Below the pieces are notes generated by a model. That model was not told where the DNA came from. It did not search any database and saw only the letters and a list, made by a program, of their open reading frames with translations. A program made the translations under genes and the position numbers. From Myxococcales bacterium (GTDB lineage Bacteria > Myxococcota_A > Polyangia > Haliangiales > Haliangiaceae), in assembly GCA_016720595.1 (NCBI GenBank), contig JADKKI010000072.1:310001-374000 (forward strand): DNA of 64,000 nucleotides, in the 5' to 3' direction. The first letter of the stretch is position 1. Each line of letters starts with the position of its first letter. Positions 10,981 to 26,967 of this stretch are shown in pieces.

Positions 10981-12204
10981 ATGGTCCCTCGCATGTGGAC
11001 CGCTCTTGTCCTCGCAGGCGCCGCGAGTGCGGCGAACATCGGCACCAACGTCCACCTCCCGCCGAGCGACACGCTCGATGTCGCCGTGGAGCTCGGCGGC
11101 GCGTGGATCCGGATCGATCTCAACTGGGACCTGGCCGAGCCGGCGCAGGGCCAGTGGAACTGGGCACCGTTCGATGCCGTGATCGACGGAGCGAAGGCGC
11201 GGGGGCTCAAGGTCTACGCCACGCTCGCGTACACCCCAGCGTGGGCGTCCAGCGGCAACCGCCGCAATGATGGCGCCAACAACGACGTGCCCGCGGGGAA
11301 CACCTACCGCACGTTCGTCGAGGCCGCGGTCGCCCGCTACAAGACCAAGGTCGACGTGTTCGGCACCTGGAACGAGCCGAACCTCGCGGACTTCTTCGAG
11401 GGTACCCGCGACGAGTGGATCGATGTCGTCTATCGCCCGGGCGTCCTGGGGATCCGCGCGCAGTGCCCGAGCTGCGTGGTCGCTGGACCCGAGGTCGCGA
11501 CGATCGGCAACGCGTACGCGGGCTACATCCAGGCGGCGCTCGCGGCGGAGGTCCCGAACGTCCTCGCGGGGCACATCTACGCCTCGTTCCCCGAGGATGA
11601 CAGCGCCGCGGGCGTCACCAAGGACAGCTTCTACAACAAGCTCGACGCGCACCGCGTCCAGCTGCCGTTCTACGAGGGGCCGCTGTCGATCCGCGAGGCT
11701 GCGATCGCCGCGGGGCACCCAGAGCTGCCGATCTGGATCACCGAGACCGGCCGGCAAGCGGATCTCGCCGACGCAGGCCAGCTCGAAGCCCAGCGCAAGC
11801 AGGCCGAGCGCCTGATGGATGCGATGGCCTCGCGCCCGTGGTGGGGCGGGACGATCTTCTACGAGCTCTCCGAGGAGCATCCAGACGGGATGTGGCCGGA
11901 CATCCGTTGGGGCATGGTGCTGCGGACCTCCGCCCCCGACGGGACGCCGCTCGATGACTTCGCGCGCAAGCCGGTGTTCACGTACGTCCAGCAGCGGCTC
12001 GCGGCGAGCCCGCCTGCCGGTGTGGACGCCGGCGTCGATGCTGGCTCCGGCGGCGGGAACCCTGCCGGGCCGGATGGTGGTGTCGATCCCGATGCTGCGA
12101 ATCCAGCAGCTGGCTGTGGGTGCGCGACCGGCGCGCCCTCGCGCGGTGGCGTGCTGATCGCGCTCGGGGTGGTGCTCGCGCTACGACGACGACGTCACAG
12201 CTGA
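10981..12204 (+). CDS. Secreted clan-A glycosidase with MYXO-CTERM-like tail
   Basis: 407 residues. A short signal peptide (MWTALVLAGAASA) begins at ATG 10981 or 10993. The TIM barrel shows WIRIDLNWDLAEP, a beta-4 acid/base Glu132 in GTWNEPNL and a beta-7 candidate nucleophile Glu255 in IWITETGRQ, as in GH5/GH39-type enzymes. After a linker of Pro, Gly and Asp (GVDAGVDAGSGGGN) comes a C-terminal anchor: a GCGCATGAPSRGG motif, a hydrophobic helix and an RRRR end. This is the layout of the MYXO-CTERM sorting signal, restricted to Myxococcota and linked to lipid modification and surface display. Substrate unknown. The last ten bases overlap the convergent acyl-CoA dehydrogenase gene. Confidence 0.82.
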   Translation: MVPRMWTALVLAGAASAANIGTNVHLPPSDTLDVAVELGGAWIRIDLNWDLAEPAQGQWNWAPFDAVIDGAKARGLKVYATLAYTPAWASSGNRRNDGANNDVPAGNTYRTFVEAAVARYKTKVDVFGTWNEPNLADFFEGTRDEWIDVVYRPGVLGIRAQCPSCVVAGPEVATIGNAYAGYIQAALAAEVPNVLAGHIYASFPEDDSAAGVTKDSFYNKLDAHRVQLPFYEGPLSIREAAIAAGHPELPIWITETGRQADLADAGQLEAQRKQAERLMDAMASRPWWGGTIFYELSEEHPDGMWPDIRWGMVLRTSAPDGTPLDDFARKPVFTYVQQRLAASPPAGVDAGVDAGSGGGNPAGPDGGVDPDAANPAAGCGCATGAPSRGGVLIALGVVLALRRRRHS

Positions 12205-13994
12205 TCGGGGCGGATCCGGCGGTAGCTGTCCTCGCCGGATCGGCACAGCTCGACGAGGGTCGCGAGGCGTGGGAGCTCGGTGGCGATCCAGTACTCGGCG
12301 CTGATCACCTTGCCCGCGTAGAGCTGCGCGTCCTCCGCCGTGGCGGCGCGCGCCGTGCGAGCCGCCGCGGCGATCGCGAGGTGCTGCCATGCGATCACCA
12401 GGATCCCGAACAGCTCGAGGTAGTCCGTGGAGTGGAGCAGCATGCCGGCGACGTCACCGGCGAGCCCCCGACCGGCGAGCACGGCCGTCAGAGCCTCCAC
12501 GCTGCTCAGCGCGGCGAGCACCGGCGCGATCAGGCGATCCTCGATCCCCGCGGTGCGCGCGAGCTCCGCGGACGCCGTGATCTCCTCGCGGAGCGCCACG
12601 AGGCCGGCGCCACCGTCGGCCATCGCCTTGCGACCGAGCAGGTCGAGCCCCTGGATCCCCGTGGTGCCCTCGTGGAGGCTGTTGAGCTTCTGATCGCGCA
12701 TCAGGGCCTCCACCACGTACTCGCTGGTGTAGCCGTAGCCGCCGTGGACCTGGAGCGCGAGCGCGTTGGCCTCGAAGCCGCGCTCGGCGGGGAACGACTT
12801 CGCCACCGGCGTGAGCAGATCGAGGAGCCGCTGGGCGCGCATGCGAGCAGCCGGGTCGAGAGCGTGCTCGGCCAGATCCGCGTAGATCGCCGTGCGGCCG
12901 ATCAAGCACAGGCCGCCATCGACGATCGCCTTCTGCCGCAGCAGCATCCGCCGCACGTCGGCGTGCTCGATGATCGGCACCGGTGGGGCCGAAGGGTCCT
13001 TGGCCTCGGCGGGGCGGCCCTGGGTTCGATCGTGCGCGTAGGCGAGGGCCTCGTGATAGGCGACCGACGCCGTGGCCACGCCGTTCATCCCGACCATGAT
13101 CCGCGCCTCGTTCATCATCTGGAACATCGCCGCGAGGCCGCGGTGCGGTGCGCCGACCAGCCAGCCGTGACAGTCCCCGTGATCGCCGAACGCGAGTGCG
13201 AGGCTCGGGAGCCCGCGCCAGCCGATCTTGTGGATCATCCCGGCGACGGCGACGTCGTTGTCGACCAGGCCGCCGTCGACGACGCGCCGCTTCGGCACGC
13301 AGAACAGCGAGACACCCTTGGTGCCGGGAGGGGCGCCGTCGATCCGCGCCAGGACCATGTGCACGATGTTCTCGGTCAGGTCGTGATCGCCGCCGGAGAT
13401 GAAGATCTTCGCGCCGGCGATCCGGTAGCTCCCGTCGGCCATCGGGGTCGCGCGGGTGGTGACGTCGGCGAGGCTCGAGCCGGCTTGCGGCTCGGTCAGC
13501 GCCATCGTGCCGAGCCAGCGCCCCTCGTAGATCGGTGCCATGTACGTGGCGCGCAGCTCGGGCGTGGCGAACGTCTCGAGCAGGTGCGCGGCACCGGCGG
13601 CGAGGCCGACATAGGCGTAGGCCGAGAGGTTGCCCGCCATCAGGTACGCCGTGGCGAACGTGTGGACGATCCGCGGCAGGTGCTGGCCTCCGACCTCGGG
13701 CGGGCGCGCCGCGACCACGAGCCCGAGCGCCGCCAGCTCGGGGAACAGCGCCTTCAGGCGTGGATGAACCAGGATGCCGCCGTCGACGAGGCGGGGTGGG
13801 GCCTCGTCCATCGCCTTGTACGTGGGCCACAGCGTGGTCCGGGCGAACCGCCGCGCGGCATCGATCACCATGTCGAACGAGCCACGGTCGTGGTCCGCGA
13901 ACACGGGGAGCTCAGCGAGCTGATCGGCGTGCAGCACGTCGTACAGCACGAGCTCGAGGTCGCGCTCGCGGAACAGCGGGTTGGGGGTGGTCAT
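12195..13994 (-). CDS. Acyl-CoA dehydrogenase (long form, DmdC/AidB-like)
   Basis: 599 residues, the length of the long acyl-CoA dehydrogenases (DmdC-type 3-methylmercaptopropionyl-CoA or fatty acyl-CoA dehydrogenases), not the ~380-residue short type. The FAD-binding middle domain reads MALTEPQAGSSLADVTTRA...YRIAGAKIFISGGDHDLTENIVHMVLARI, both classic signatures. The C-terminal helical domain has LQVHGGYGYTSEYVVEALMRDQKLNSLHEGTTGIQ, including the QxxGGxGY motif and the EGT end, followed by an extra C-terminal helical region. It would perform flavin-linked alpha,beta-desaturation of an acyl-CoA in the cytoplasm. The ATG at 13994 lies in a four-base overlap with the stop of the EamA gene. Confidence 0.93.
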   Translation of the reverse strand: MTTPNPLFRERDLELVLYDVLHADQLAELPVFADHDRGSFDMVIDAARRFARTTLWPTYKAMDEAPPRLVDGGILVHPRLKALFPELAALGLVVAARPPEVGGQHLPRIVHTFATAYLMAGNLSAYAYVGLAAGAAHLLETFATPELRATYMAPIYEGRWLGTMALTEPQAGSSLADVTTRATPMADGSYRIAGAKIFISGGDHDLTENIVHMVLARIDGAPPGTKGVSLFCVPKRRVVDGGLVDNDVAVAGMIHKIGWRGLPSLALAFGDHGDCHGWLVGAPHRGLAAMFQMMNEARIMVGMNGVATASVAYHEALAYAHDRTQGRPAEAKDPSAPPVPIIEHADVRRMLLRQKAIVDGGLCLIGRTAIYADLAEHALDPAARMRAQRLLDLLTPVAKSFPAERGFEANALALQVHGGYGYTSEYVVEALMRDQKLNSLHEGTTGIQGLDLLGRKAMADGGAGLVALREEITASAELARTAGIEDRLIAPVLAALSSVEALTAVLAGRGLAGDVAGMLLHSTDYLELFGILVIAWQHLAIAAAARTARAATAEDAQLYAGKVISAEYWIATELPRLATLVELCRSGEDSYRRIRPDQL

Positions 13995-14848
13995 CGGCGC
14001 ACGAAGCCTATCCCGATCCCCGCGAGGACGATCGCTCCGCCGATCGCGGCGTGCACCGGCGGCTGCTCGCCGAACGCGGCCCAGGTGATGAGCGAGCTGC
14101 CGATCGGCTCGCCGAGCACCGCCAGCGCGACGAGGTGCGTCGGCGTGGTCCGCACCGCCGCGTTGAGCAGGCTGTGGCCCACGAACGAGGCGACGAGGGC
14201 CGCGCCGATACATGCGAGGTAGCTGTGCGAGGGCAGGGCGCCCAGGTTCGCGCCGAGGGCGATGGCGGTGATCCCGAGGCCCAGCGCGGCGATCGCGTTG
14301 ACCACGCCGAGGTACGGCAGGAGCGGCAACGAGGTGCGCAGGCGGCGCCCGACCACGAGGTACCCCGCCGCGCTCGCCGCGCCGATCAGGGCGAGGCCAT
14401 CTCCCGCGAGGGCGGTGCCGCCTGCCTGCCAGTCACCGCCCGCGAGCACCGCACAGCCCCCTGCGGCGATCGCGATCCCGCCCAGCTCGCGGCCGCGCAC
14501 GCGATCGCCGAGCAGCGTGCCGAACGCCGCGGCGAACATCGGGTTCGTGCAGACCAGCGCGACCGACGCCGCGGTCGAGGTGAACGAGAGCGACGCGATC
14601 CACGAGCCGAAGTGGATCCCGAGCAGCACGCCCGAGAGCACGATCATCTTGCGATCGGCGCGCGGCACACGCCGCAGGCTACCGAGCTCTCGCCACCCGG
14701 CCGCGCACAGGAGCAGCGCCGCGAACCCCACGCGCAGCGCGGCGATCGCGATCGGCGGAGCCGGCGCGGCCCAGCGCGCGAACGGCGCCCCCGTCGAGAT
14801 CGCGAGGATCGCGGCCACGAGCAGGAGGCTGCGCGACCGCGCTACCAC
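13991..14848 (-). CDS. EamA/DMT-family transporter
   Basis: 285 residues, nearly all hydrophobic, with about ten predicted membrane helices in two repeats: the EamA (drug/metabolite transporter) fold. Typical family stretches are ISTGAPFARW at the start of repeat 1, PMFAAAFGTLLGDRV and VLAVLGEPIGSSLITWAAFGEQP near the end of repeat 2 (the conserved E-P pair). The start is GTG at 14848, inside the 3' end of the upstream gene; the stop overlaps the ATG of the acyl-CoA dehydrogenase by four bases. These enzymes commonly export amino acids or small metabolites, but this substrate is unknown. Confidence 0.88.
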   Translation of the reverse strand: MVARSRSLLLVAAILAISTGAPFARWAAPAPPIAIAALRVGFAALLLCAAGWRELGSLRRVPRADRKMIVLSGVLLGIHFGSWIASLSFTSTAASVALVCTNPMFAAAFGTLLGDRVRGRELGGIAIAAGGCAVLAGGDWQAGGTALAGDGLALIGAASAAGYLVVGRRLRTSLPLLPYLGVVNAIAALGLGITAIALGANLGALPSHSYLACIGAALVASFVGHSLLNAAVRTTPTHLVALAVLGEPIGSSLITWAAFGEQPPVHAAIGGAIVLAGIGIGFVRR

Positions 14849-15351
14849 GTCAGCCAGCGCTCGATCGTCGACGACGCATGCGAGCTGACCTCGCTCGGGA
14901 GAGGATCATCGGGGCCGACGTGTCCGATGTGGTCCGCGAGGTGAGCCACGCCGAACGGCTCGATCACCACGTCCGGCGGGGGCGCGGGGCCGTTCGAGCT
15001 CTCCGAATAGATCGCGGCGCGGATCCGCAGCGTGCGCCCTGTCTCGTTGACCACGATCGTCCGCATGCCGCTCGACGACAGCTCGGTATCCTTGCCGTTG
15101 ACCTCGATCGTCGTCGAGAGCACGAGCATCGAGCGCGCCGCGTGGGGCGAGCCGTCCCCGGTGACCCGGATCACCTGGCAGCTGAACGAGATCGTCAGCA
15201 CGGCGAGCACCGCGAACACGGCGGCCATGACCCCGCCGCCCACCACCACCCAGAACAGGCGCCCGCCGCGGACGAGGTACGCGATCGTGCCGAACAGCGC
15301 CACGCCGGTCAGCCCGAGGGCGAAGAGGTCCGCGTCGACGGGCAGGAGCAC
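14842..15351 (-). CDS. Hypothetical membrane protein, two N-terminal TM helices
   Basis: 169 residues. Two hydrophobic segments (about residues 7-27 and 33-56) anchor a ~110-residue soluble domain rich in beta strands (VIRVTGDGS, TTIEVNGKDTELSSSGMRTIVVNETGRTLRIRAAI). No family is recognised. It starts 9 bases after the stop of the AglZ-like gene on the same strand and overlaps the GTG of the EamA gene by seven bases, so it is probably the second cistron of a run with AglZ-like, EamA and the acyl-CoA dehydrogenase. Confidence 0.6.
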   Translation of the reverse strand: MLLPVDADLFALGLTGVALFGTIAYLVRGGRLFWVVVGGGVMAAVFAVLAVLTISFSCQVIRVTGDGSPHAARSMLVLSTTIEVNGKDTELSSSGMRTIVVNETGRTLRIRAAIYSESSNGPAPPPDVVIEPFGVAHLADHIGHVGPDDPLPSEVSSHASSTIERWLTW

Positions 15352-15360
15352 TCAGCTCAC

Positions 15361-19233
<3,873 letters not shown>

Positions 19234-19256
19234 GCCCCGAGGGGATGATACCCGAC

Positions 19257-20087
19257 CTAGCGGATCTGTTGTTGCGAGCGCGCGATCAAGTCCGACGTGA
19301 CCACGAGCTCGAGCAGCTCCTTGATCGACATCCGCTCGGAGGTGAACACGTAGCCGACGTGGTTGTCGTCGATGTAGCTGACCGCGGGCTGCCCGTTGGC
19401 GTCGTGGACGCGCAGCGTGAGGCCGCCGATCTGAACCTCACGGCCGCTCGACAGCTCGTCGCCCCGCATGTCGGCGATCAGCACGGTGGTCAGGGACACC
19501 CGGTTGACGCCGACGTTGACGAGGTAGCGGAGCAGGGCGGCATCGTGGCCGGCGACCGCGGTCGCCCGGGCGCCGATCAGCTCGATCCCCGGCTCGGTGA
19601 ACTGAGGTGGATCGACCGGGGCGAAGTGCTGCTTGAGCCAGGTCCCCGTGCTGGCCCCCTGGACCTCGAGAGGCAGGGAGCGGGTCTGCTGGCGCACCAC
19701 CTCGTTGGCCATCGTCGCCTGGGTGCTCGCGGGTTGCCGGAACCCGACGCCGACGAACACCAGGAGCGCCGCGGCGGCGGCCGCGAGGGCCGACCCCGGC
19801 AGGAGCCACCGGCCAAGCCGGGAGCGCGCTGCCTGACGCGCCGTGCCCGAGATCCGCTGATCCTCGTCGTCGAGGGCGCGGGTGATCTTCGCCTTCACGA
19901 GATCGGGGGCGGGCGGGGGCACGAGGGCCGTCCGCAACATCTGGAGCTCGGAGCGTTCGCCTTCGAGGTGCTGCTTGCACTCGCCGCACTCGCCGAGGTG
20001 AAGCTCGAGCTCGCGCCGCTCCTCCGCGGCGAGCTCGTCGTCGAGGTAGGCCATCGCCAAGGTCTCGATGCTCTGACACAGACTCAT
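19257..20087 (-). CDS. Membrane anti-sigma factor with N-terminal zinc-finger domain
   Basis: 276 residues. The N-terminus carries the zinc-binding anti-sigma signature (YLDDELAAEERRELELHLGECGECKQHL, HxxxCxxC), followed by one membrane helix at about residues 95-115 (ALAAAAAALLVFVGVGF). The periplasmic C-terminal domain of ~150 residues (IELIGARATAVAGHDAALLRY...VNRVSLTTVLIADMRGDEL) should sense the signal. The ATG at 20087 directly abuts the TAG of the sigma-factor gene, the usual sigma/anti-sigma arrangement. In the family the cytoplasmic zinc finger holds the ECF sigma factor until the protein is cleaved or changed by stress; the stress here is unknown. Confidence 0.88.
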   Translation of the reverse strand: MSLCQSIETLAMAYLDDELAAEERRELELHLGECGECKQHLEGERSELQMLRTALVPPPAPDLVKAKITRALDDEDQRISGTARQAARSRLGRWLLPGSALAAAAAALLVFVGVGFRQPASTQATMANEVVRQQTRSLPLEVQGASTGTWLKQHFAPVDPPQFTEPGIELIGARATAVAGHDAALLRYLVNVGVNRVSLTTVLIADMRGDELSSGREVQIGGLTLRVHDANGQPAVSYIDDNHVGYVFTSERMSIKELLELVVTSDLIARSQQQIR

Positions 20088-20753
20088 CTAGGTTCCCTCC
20101 CGCGCGGTCTTCTTCTGGGCGCGGTACGTTTCGAGATCGATTGTCTTGTTCGACCCGTCGTCGGGCTTGGTCTCGGGCTTGGTCTCACGGACGTAGCCCT
20201 GGGTCATCGCGAACTCGCGCAGGGCGGCAGCGAGGAGCTTGCGCCCACGGAACAGCCGGCTCATCACCGTGCCCACGGGCGTCGCCATGATCTCGGCGAT
20301 CTCCTTGTACGAGAGCCCCTGCACGTCGCACAGCACCACGGCCGTGCGGAAGTCATCGGGGAGCGCATCGAGCGCGCGCTGGACATCATCCGAGACGCTG
20401 CGGTCGAGCAACGTGCGCTCGGGCGATTGCCGCTCGGTCGACTCCGCATGGACCAGCACGCCATCGGTGGCGTCCTGCTCCGCGGTCGCGGCGTCGAGCA
20501 CCTCGCGGCTGCGCTTCTTGCGCTGGTACTCGTTGATGAACGTGTTGGTGACGATGCGGAGCAGCCACGCCTTGCAGTTGGAGTCCTGCTCGAACGAGTC
20601 CCAGAACCGGTAGGCCCGCAGGAGCGAGTCCTGGACCAGGTCCTCGGCGTCCCGGGGGTTGCGGGTCAGCCGGTAGGCTGCGCCATAGAGCGCGTCGGTG
20701 TGCACGAGCGCCTGGCGCTCGAACTCCGCGCGCTTCTCGCGAGCTGGCTGCAT
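20088..20753 (-). CDS. ECF-family RNA polymerase sigma factor
   Basis: 221 residues. Region 2 is seen at residues 15-80 ([52 protein letters not shown]) and region 4 at about 125-180 ([46 protein letters not shown]). This is the two-domain extracytoplasmic-function sigma layout of the RpoE-like groups. The ~30-residue tail after region 4 is charged. It is followed immediately by its anti-sigma gene. The 80-base upstream gap holds GGAAC (minus strand) followed by other possible ECF elements, so autoregulation is possible but not shown. Confidence 0.95.
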   Translation of the reverse strand: MQPAREKRAEFERQALVHTDALYGAAYRLTRNPRDAEDLVQDSLLRAYRFWDSFEQDSNCKAWLLRIVTNTFINEYQRKKRSREVLDAATAEQDATDGVLVHAESTERQSPERTLLDRSVSDDVQRALDALPDDFRTAVVLCDVQGLSYKEIAEIMATPVGTVMSRLFRGRKLLAAALREFAMTQGYVRETKPETKPDDGSNKTIDLETYRAQKKTAREGT

Positions 20754-20793
20754 GTGTGGGTATCTACCTGTCCCGACAGCCTACTTGTTCCCT

Positions 20794-20819
20794 GGAAAAT
20801 GGGTCTGACCCGTTTTTCC
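20794..20819. repeat. Isolated imperfect palindrome between sigma factor and ald
   Basis: GGAAAA-TGGGTC-T-GACCC-G-TTTTTCC forms an almost perfect hairpin of about 12 pairs with A tracts on one side and T tracts on the other on either strand. It lies between the 3' end of ald and the 5' end of the sigma-factor gene. For ald, reading leftwards, it would work as an intrinsic terminator (GGGTC/GACCC stem then U run). It is flanked by CCTGGA on both sides (20791-20796 and 20825-20830), which could be a short duplication. It may be a terminator or a remnant of a mobile palindromic element; only one copy was noticed here. Confidence 0.5.
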
Positions 20820-20833
20820 AAGTACCTGGAATC

Positions 20834-21937
20834 TCAGCCGCGGAACGCGGTGTGGGCCACGCCCAGCGCCTCGGCGACCGCCGGGTGGGGCACGGTGCCC
20901 TTGTACGTGTTGAGGCCGCTGACGATGTGCGGGGTGTCCGAGATCGCCTTCTCGAGGCCGAGGTCGGCGAGCTTGACCACGTACTTGATGGTCGCGTTGG
21001 TCAGCGCGTACGTCGACGTGCGGGGCACGGCGCCCGGCATGTTGGCCACCATGTAGTGGATGACGTCGTGGACCACGTAGGTCGGGTTGTCGTGATAGGT
21101 CGGGCGGGCGGTCTCGACGCAGCCGCCCTGATCGATCGACACGTCGACGATCACCGAGCCCGGCTCCATCTGCTTCAGCATCGCCTCGGTGACCAGGCGC
21201 GGCGCGCGGGCACCGGGCAGGAGCACCGCACCGACCACGAGATCGCTCTCGAGCACGGCGCGCTCGATGCTGATCGGATCGGAGAACTGGGTCGACACGC
21301 GGCCCGCGTAGATGTCATCGAGGTACGCGAGCGTCTTCAGATTGACGTCGAGCACCGTGACGTTGGCGCCGAGGCCGACGGCCATCTTGACCGCGTTCGA
21401 GCCGACGACGCCGGCACCGATCACGGTGACGCGGCCGCGCTTGACGCCCGGCACGCCGCCGAGGAGGACACCCTTGCCGCCGCGCTCGCGCTCGAGATAG
21501 GTGGCACCGGCCTGCACGCTCATGCGACCCGCGACCGCCGACATCGGCGTGAGCAGCGGGAGGTCACCGGGCGAGGGCTCGATGGTCTCGTACGCCACAC
21601 CGTTGACGCCGCGGTTCAGGAGCTCCTTGCCGAGCTCGTGCGCCGCCGCGAGGTGGAGGTACGTGAACAGCAGCAGGTCCTTCCGCATCAGCGCGAACTC
21701 GGGCGCGATCGGCTCCTTGACCTTGACGACCATGTCGGCCGCCCAGATCTCCTGGGGAGTGGCGACGATCTTGGCGCCCGCCTTGACGAACGCCTCGTCG
21801 GTGATCGAGGAGCCGAGGCCGGCGCCCTGCTCGACGAGGACGGTGTGCCCGCGGGCGGTCAGGATCGCCACGCCCGAGGGGGTCATGCCGACGCGGAATT
21901 CTTGGGTCTTGATCTCTTTGGGGACGCCGATGCGCAT
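20834..21937 (-). CDS. ald: Alanine dehydrogenase
   Basis: 367 residues, standard for the hexameric NAD-dependent enzyme that interconverts L-alanine with pyruvate and ammonia. Signature 1 is at the very start ([20 protein letters not shown]) and the NAD motif at about residue 168 ([29 protein letters not shown]). The substrate-binding Lys and His lie in VVKVKEP and [12 protein letters not shown], and the catalytic Asp region in [13 protein letters not shown]. The C-terminus is complete ([16 protein letters not shown]). It stands alone between secA and the sigma factor. Confidence 0.97.
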   Translation of the reverse strand: MRIGVPKEIKTQEFRVGMTPSGVAILTARGHTVLVEQGAGLGSSITDEAFVKAGAKIVATPQEIWAADMVVKVKEPIAPEFALMRKDLLLFTYLHLAAAHELGKELLNRGVNGVAYETIEPSPGDLPLLTPMSAVAGRMSVQAGATYLERERGGKGVLLGGVPGVKRGRVTVIGAGVVGSNAVKMAVGLGANVTVLDVNLKTLAYLDDIYAGRVSTQFSDPISIERAVLESDLVVGAVLLPGARAPRLVTEAMLKQMEPGSVIVDVSIDQGGCVETARPTYHDNPTYVVHDVIHYMVANMPGAVPRTSTYALTNATIKYVVKLADLGLEKAISDTPHIVSGLNTYKGTVPHPAVAEALGVAHTAFRG

Positions 21938-22021
21938 GTGGATGGCGCGCAGTATCCGCTCGTGCTCGCTGAAATTCCATCCAGCGGCGCCCGAGATCGC
22001 GTGACGCGTCGCGCCGTCAGC

Positions 22022-25177
<3,156 letters not shown>

Positions 25178-25219
25178 GCCGTCGGGGTCTTAGCACAGGT
25201 CCTCCGGCGAGACCCCCTG

Positions 25220-25657
25220 TCAGATCGGGCGGAAACTGCGCAGGAAGCTCCACCCGTGGTGCCGGAGGTCAAAGCTCGTCTTGCAGGTCGCCACCCGGCG
25301 GTGGTCCTCGTCGAGGATCTCGGCCGGCAGGTACGTGAAGGTCCGGAGCGGGTGCAGCCACCGGATGTCCTTCTGCCCCACCAGCTCGTAGCCGCGGCCG
25401 TCGTCCCCCACGAACTGCAGCTCGTAGCGGATGATCCGCTGGCCCAGCGGCCGGATGGTGATGATCCCCTCCGCCTCCACCGCGTCAGCGCGCGGTGGCG
25501 CGGTGACCGTCCCGCGGAGCACCGCCTTGCCGCTCTTCAGGTGCTCGCGGGTGGACTCGGCCTCGGCGGTGACCACGAAGTTGAACGGGTGCTGGACGCC
25601 CGGCGCCGCATCCCACTCGATCGTCCCGGCCATGGTCTCGGCGAACTGAAATCCCAT
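25220..25657 (-). CDS. Hypothetical beta-rich protein (GMC-oxidoreductase-associated-domain-like)
   Basis: 145 residues, no signal peptide. The arrangement FAETMAGTIEWDAAPG...HPFNFVVTAEA, then LRGTVTAPP, IRPLGQRIIRYELQFVGDDGRGYELVGQKDIRW and FTYLPAEIL resembles, from memory, the ~120-residue beta domain that precedes some GMC/cholesterol-oxidase-like enzymes. Here it stands alone. That similarity is weak evidence and no catalytic residues are apparent. It lies just upstream of secA on the same strand and is followed by a short gap, so co-transcription is likely. Confidence 0.55.
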   Translation of the reverse strand: MGFQFAETMAGTIEWDAAPGVQHPFNFVVTAEAESTREHLKSGKAVLRGTVTAPPRADAVEAEGIITIRPLGQRIIRYELQFVGDDGRGYELVGQKDIRWLHPLRTFTYLPAEILDEDHRRVATCKTSFDLRHHGWSFLRSFRPI

Positions 25658-25686
25658 CGCCCGAATCTACGCCCGAAACGTAGAAC

Positions 25687-25708
25687 GGGCCGCCCTTTCG
25701 AGCGGCCC
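25687..25708 (-). terminator. Hairpin downstream of the Cys-rich lipoprotein gene
   Basis: GGGCCGC (25687-25693) pairs perfectly with GCGGCCC (25702-25708) across an 8-base loop. It lies 26 bases past the stop of the lipoprotein gene read leftwards and is followed only by a weak T-containing stretch (GTTCTACGTTT), so it is terminator-like without a full U tract. Confidence 0.45.
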
Positions 25709-25733
25709 GCCTCACGCACCCAGGTCTCGTCGA

Positions 25734-26618
25734 TCAGTTCGCCGAGAACACGCCGACGAAGCTGCCGTCGTCGCCGAGGTACGACATCTGCGGCGCGCCC
25801 ACCGGCGTGGGGCGGCAGCTGTTGTACTCGAAGCTGGCGCAGGTGCAGCCCGTCGAGCCGGCCATGCAGGTACCGCCCTGGCCGTTCACGCAGTTGATGC
25901 CGGTGTAGACGGTGGTGCAGTCCGCGGCCCGGCCGAGGCAGTCACCTTCGTGCTGGAGCGAGCTGCAGACCGGGGTCACGTCACACGCGCTGATCGTGCC
26001 ACAGCCACCGTTCCAGCACCCGTTGGCGATCAGAGCGACCTGGCCATCGGGGCACGCGGGCATGATCTGGTTGCAGGTCACCGCACCAGCGCAGCTGCCG
26101 TTCGGGAGCGGCGGCTCGCAGGTGCCGCGGGTCTCGTCGCAGTAGCCCCAGCCCTGGCTCTGCGCCTGGGCGTCCGTGGTGCAGGTGCAGCTCGACGTGC
26201 ACTGGCCGCTCGCGGCGTCGCAGTACTCGCCGGCGTTGCAGTCCGCCGAGGTCGCGCAGCCATCCGGCACGCACGACGAGCGGGCGACGTCACAGTGGAA
26301 GCCGTCCGGGCACTGGCCGTCCTTGCCGCAGAACCCGGCCTCTTCGCACACGCCGTTGGCGCAGTAGCAGCCAGCGGCGCAGTCGGTGTCGGTCTCGCAG
26401 GTGTAGTTCGGGTCATCCGGGCAGCGCGGCCCAGCCCACTCGCAGTTGTCGCCCGAGCAGACGTAGTAGCCATCGTTGGCGCAGTAGGTCCAGCGGTCAC
26501 CACCGCCGCCGCCGCCTCCATCGTGGCCGCCGAAGTACAGCTCGCAGCCTCCCAGGGTGAGGGCCGAAAAGACCGTCGCGAGGGCCAGGGCGATACGGGG
26601 GGAGAACAGTTGCTTCAT
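25734..26618 (-). CDS. Cysteine-rich lipoprotein
   Basis: 294 residues from ATG at 26618, preceded by AAAGGA at a usable distance. The lipobox is SALTLGGCEL, then a poly-Gly linker (GGHDGGGGGGG). The mature part contains over 30 cysteines in tandem units of the type C-x(5-7)-D/T-x-C-x(4-6)-C-x-C-x-G-x-C (DTDCAAGCYCANGVCEE, QCPDGFHCDVARSSCVPDGC, DCNAGEYCDAASGQCTSSC). This matches the EGF/disulfide-rich 'Dickkopf-like' Cys repeats often seen in myxobacterial surface lipoproteins. Probably displayed on the outer membrane; function unknown. A longer start at 26678 is open but lacks a signal peptide context. Confidence 0.75.
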   Translation of the reverse strand: MKQLFSPRIALALATVFSALTLGGCELYFGGHDGGGGGGGDRWTYCANDGYYVCSGDNCEWAGPRCPDDPNYTCETDTDCAAGCYCANGVCEEAGFCGKDGQCPDGFHCDVARSSCVPDGCATSADCNAGEYCDAASGQCTSSCTCTTDAQAQSQGWGYCDETRGTCEPPLPNGSCAGAVTCNQIMPACPDGQVALIANGCWNGGCGTISACDVTPVCSSLQHEGDCLGRAADCTTVYTGINCVNGQGGTCMAGSTGCTCASFEYNSCRPTPVGAPQMSYLGDDGSFVGVFSAN

Positions 26619-26967
26619 GGGTCGGAGTTCCTTTGAGGAGCGTGCGGTACTGGCAGCTGAAAGCATTGGTCGTGCCATCGAGGCAACGGGATCGAACTAG
26701 CGGACAATGCTCGAACGTCTGAACACGTGAGGTCGATCTGTTGGGAAGCGGCGTCGAAACCCGGACAAAAATGCCCGGAAAATCGCCACTCCAGGGCCTC
26801 TGACCGGGTCTGGCCAGATCTGGCTGCCTGATTGTCGCAACGGCTGAGACCTGGCGCACATGGGGCCGCTCCCGGCAGGTGTGGCCTGGTGTTCACAGCC
26901 CCTGTATCGCGGCGCCACGGCATGACCCGGCAATTCCCCGGGGAAACCGCCGGGATCGCGTCCGCCA
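26619..26967. other. 349-base gene-free region
   Basis: Lies between the start of the Cys-rich lipoprotein gene (minus) and the end of the acyltransferase-epimerase gene (minus). It should hold the lipoprotein promoter, but I cannot pick a convincing -35/-10 pair. Two poly-A-like patches (near 26765-26785) lower the GC content. The only clear structure is the large hairpin at 26926-26954. No open frame here has coding character. Confidence 0.5.
26926..26954 (-). terminator. Large hairpin just past the acyltransferase-epimerase gene
   Basis: CCCGGC (26926-26931) pairs with GCCGGG (26949-26954) around a perfect 12-base palindrome TTCCCCGGGGAA (26934-26945). It lies 14 bases beyond the stop codon of the gene read leftwards. 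There is no U tract, so it is a terminator-like or transcript-stabilising structure at best. Confidence 0.4.
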
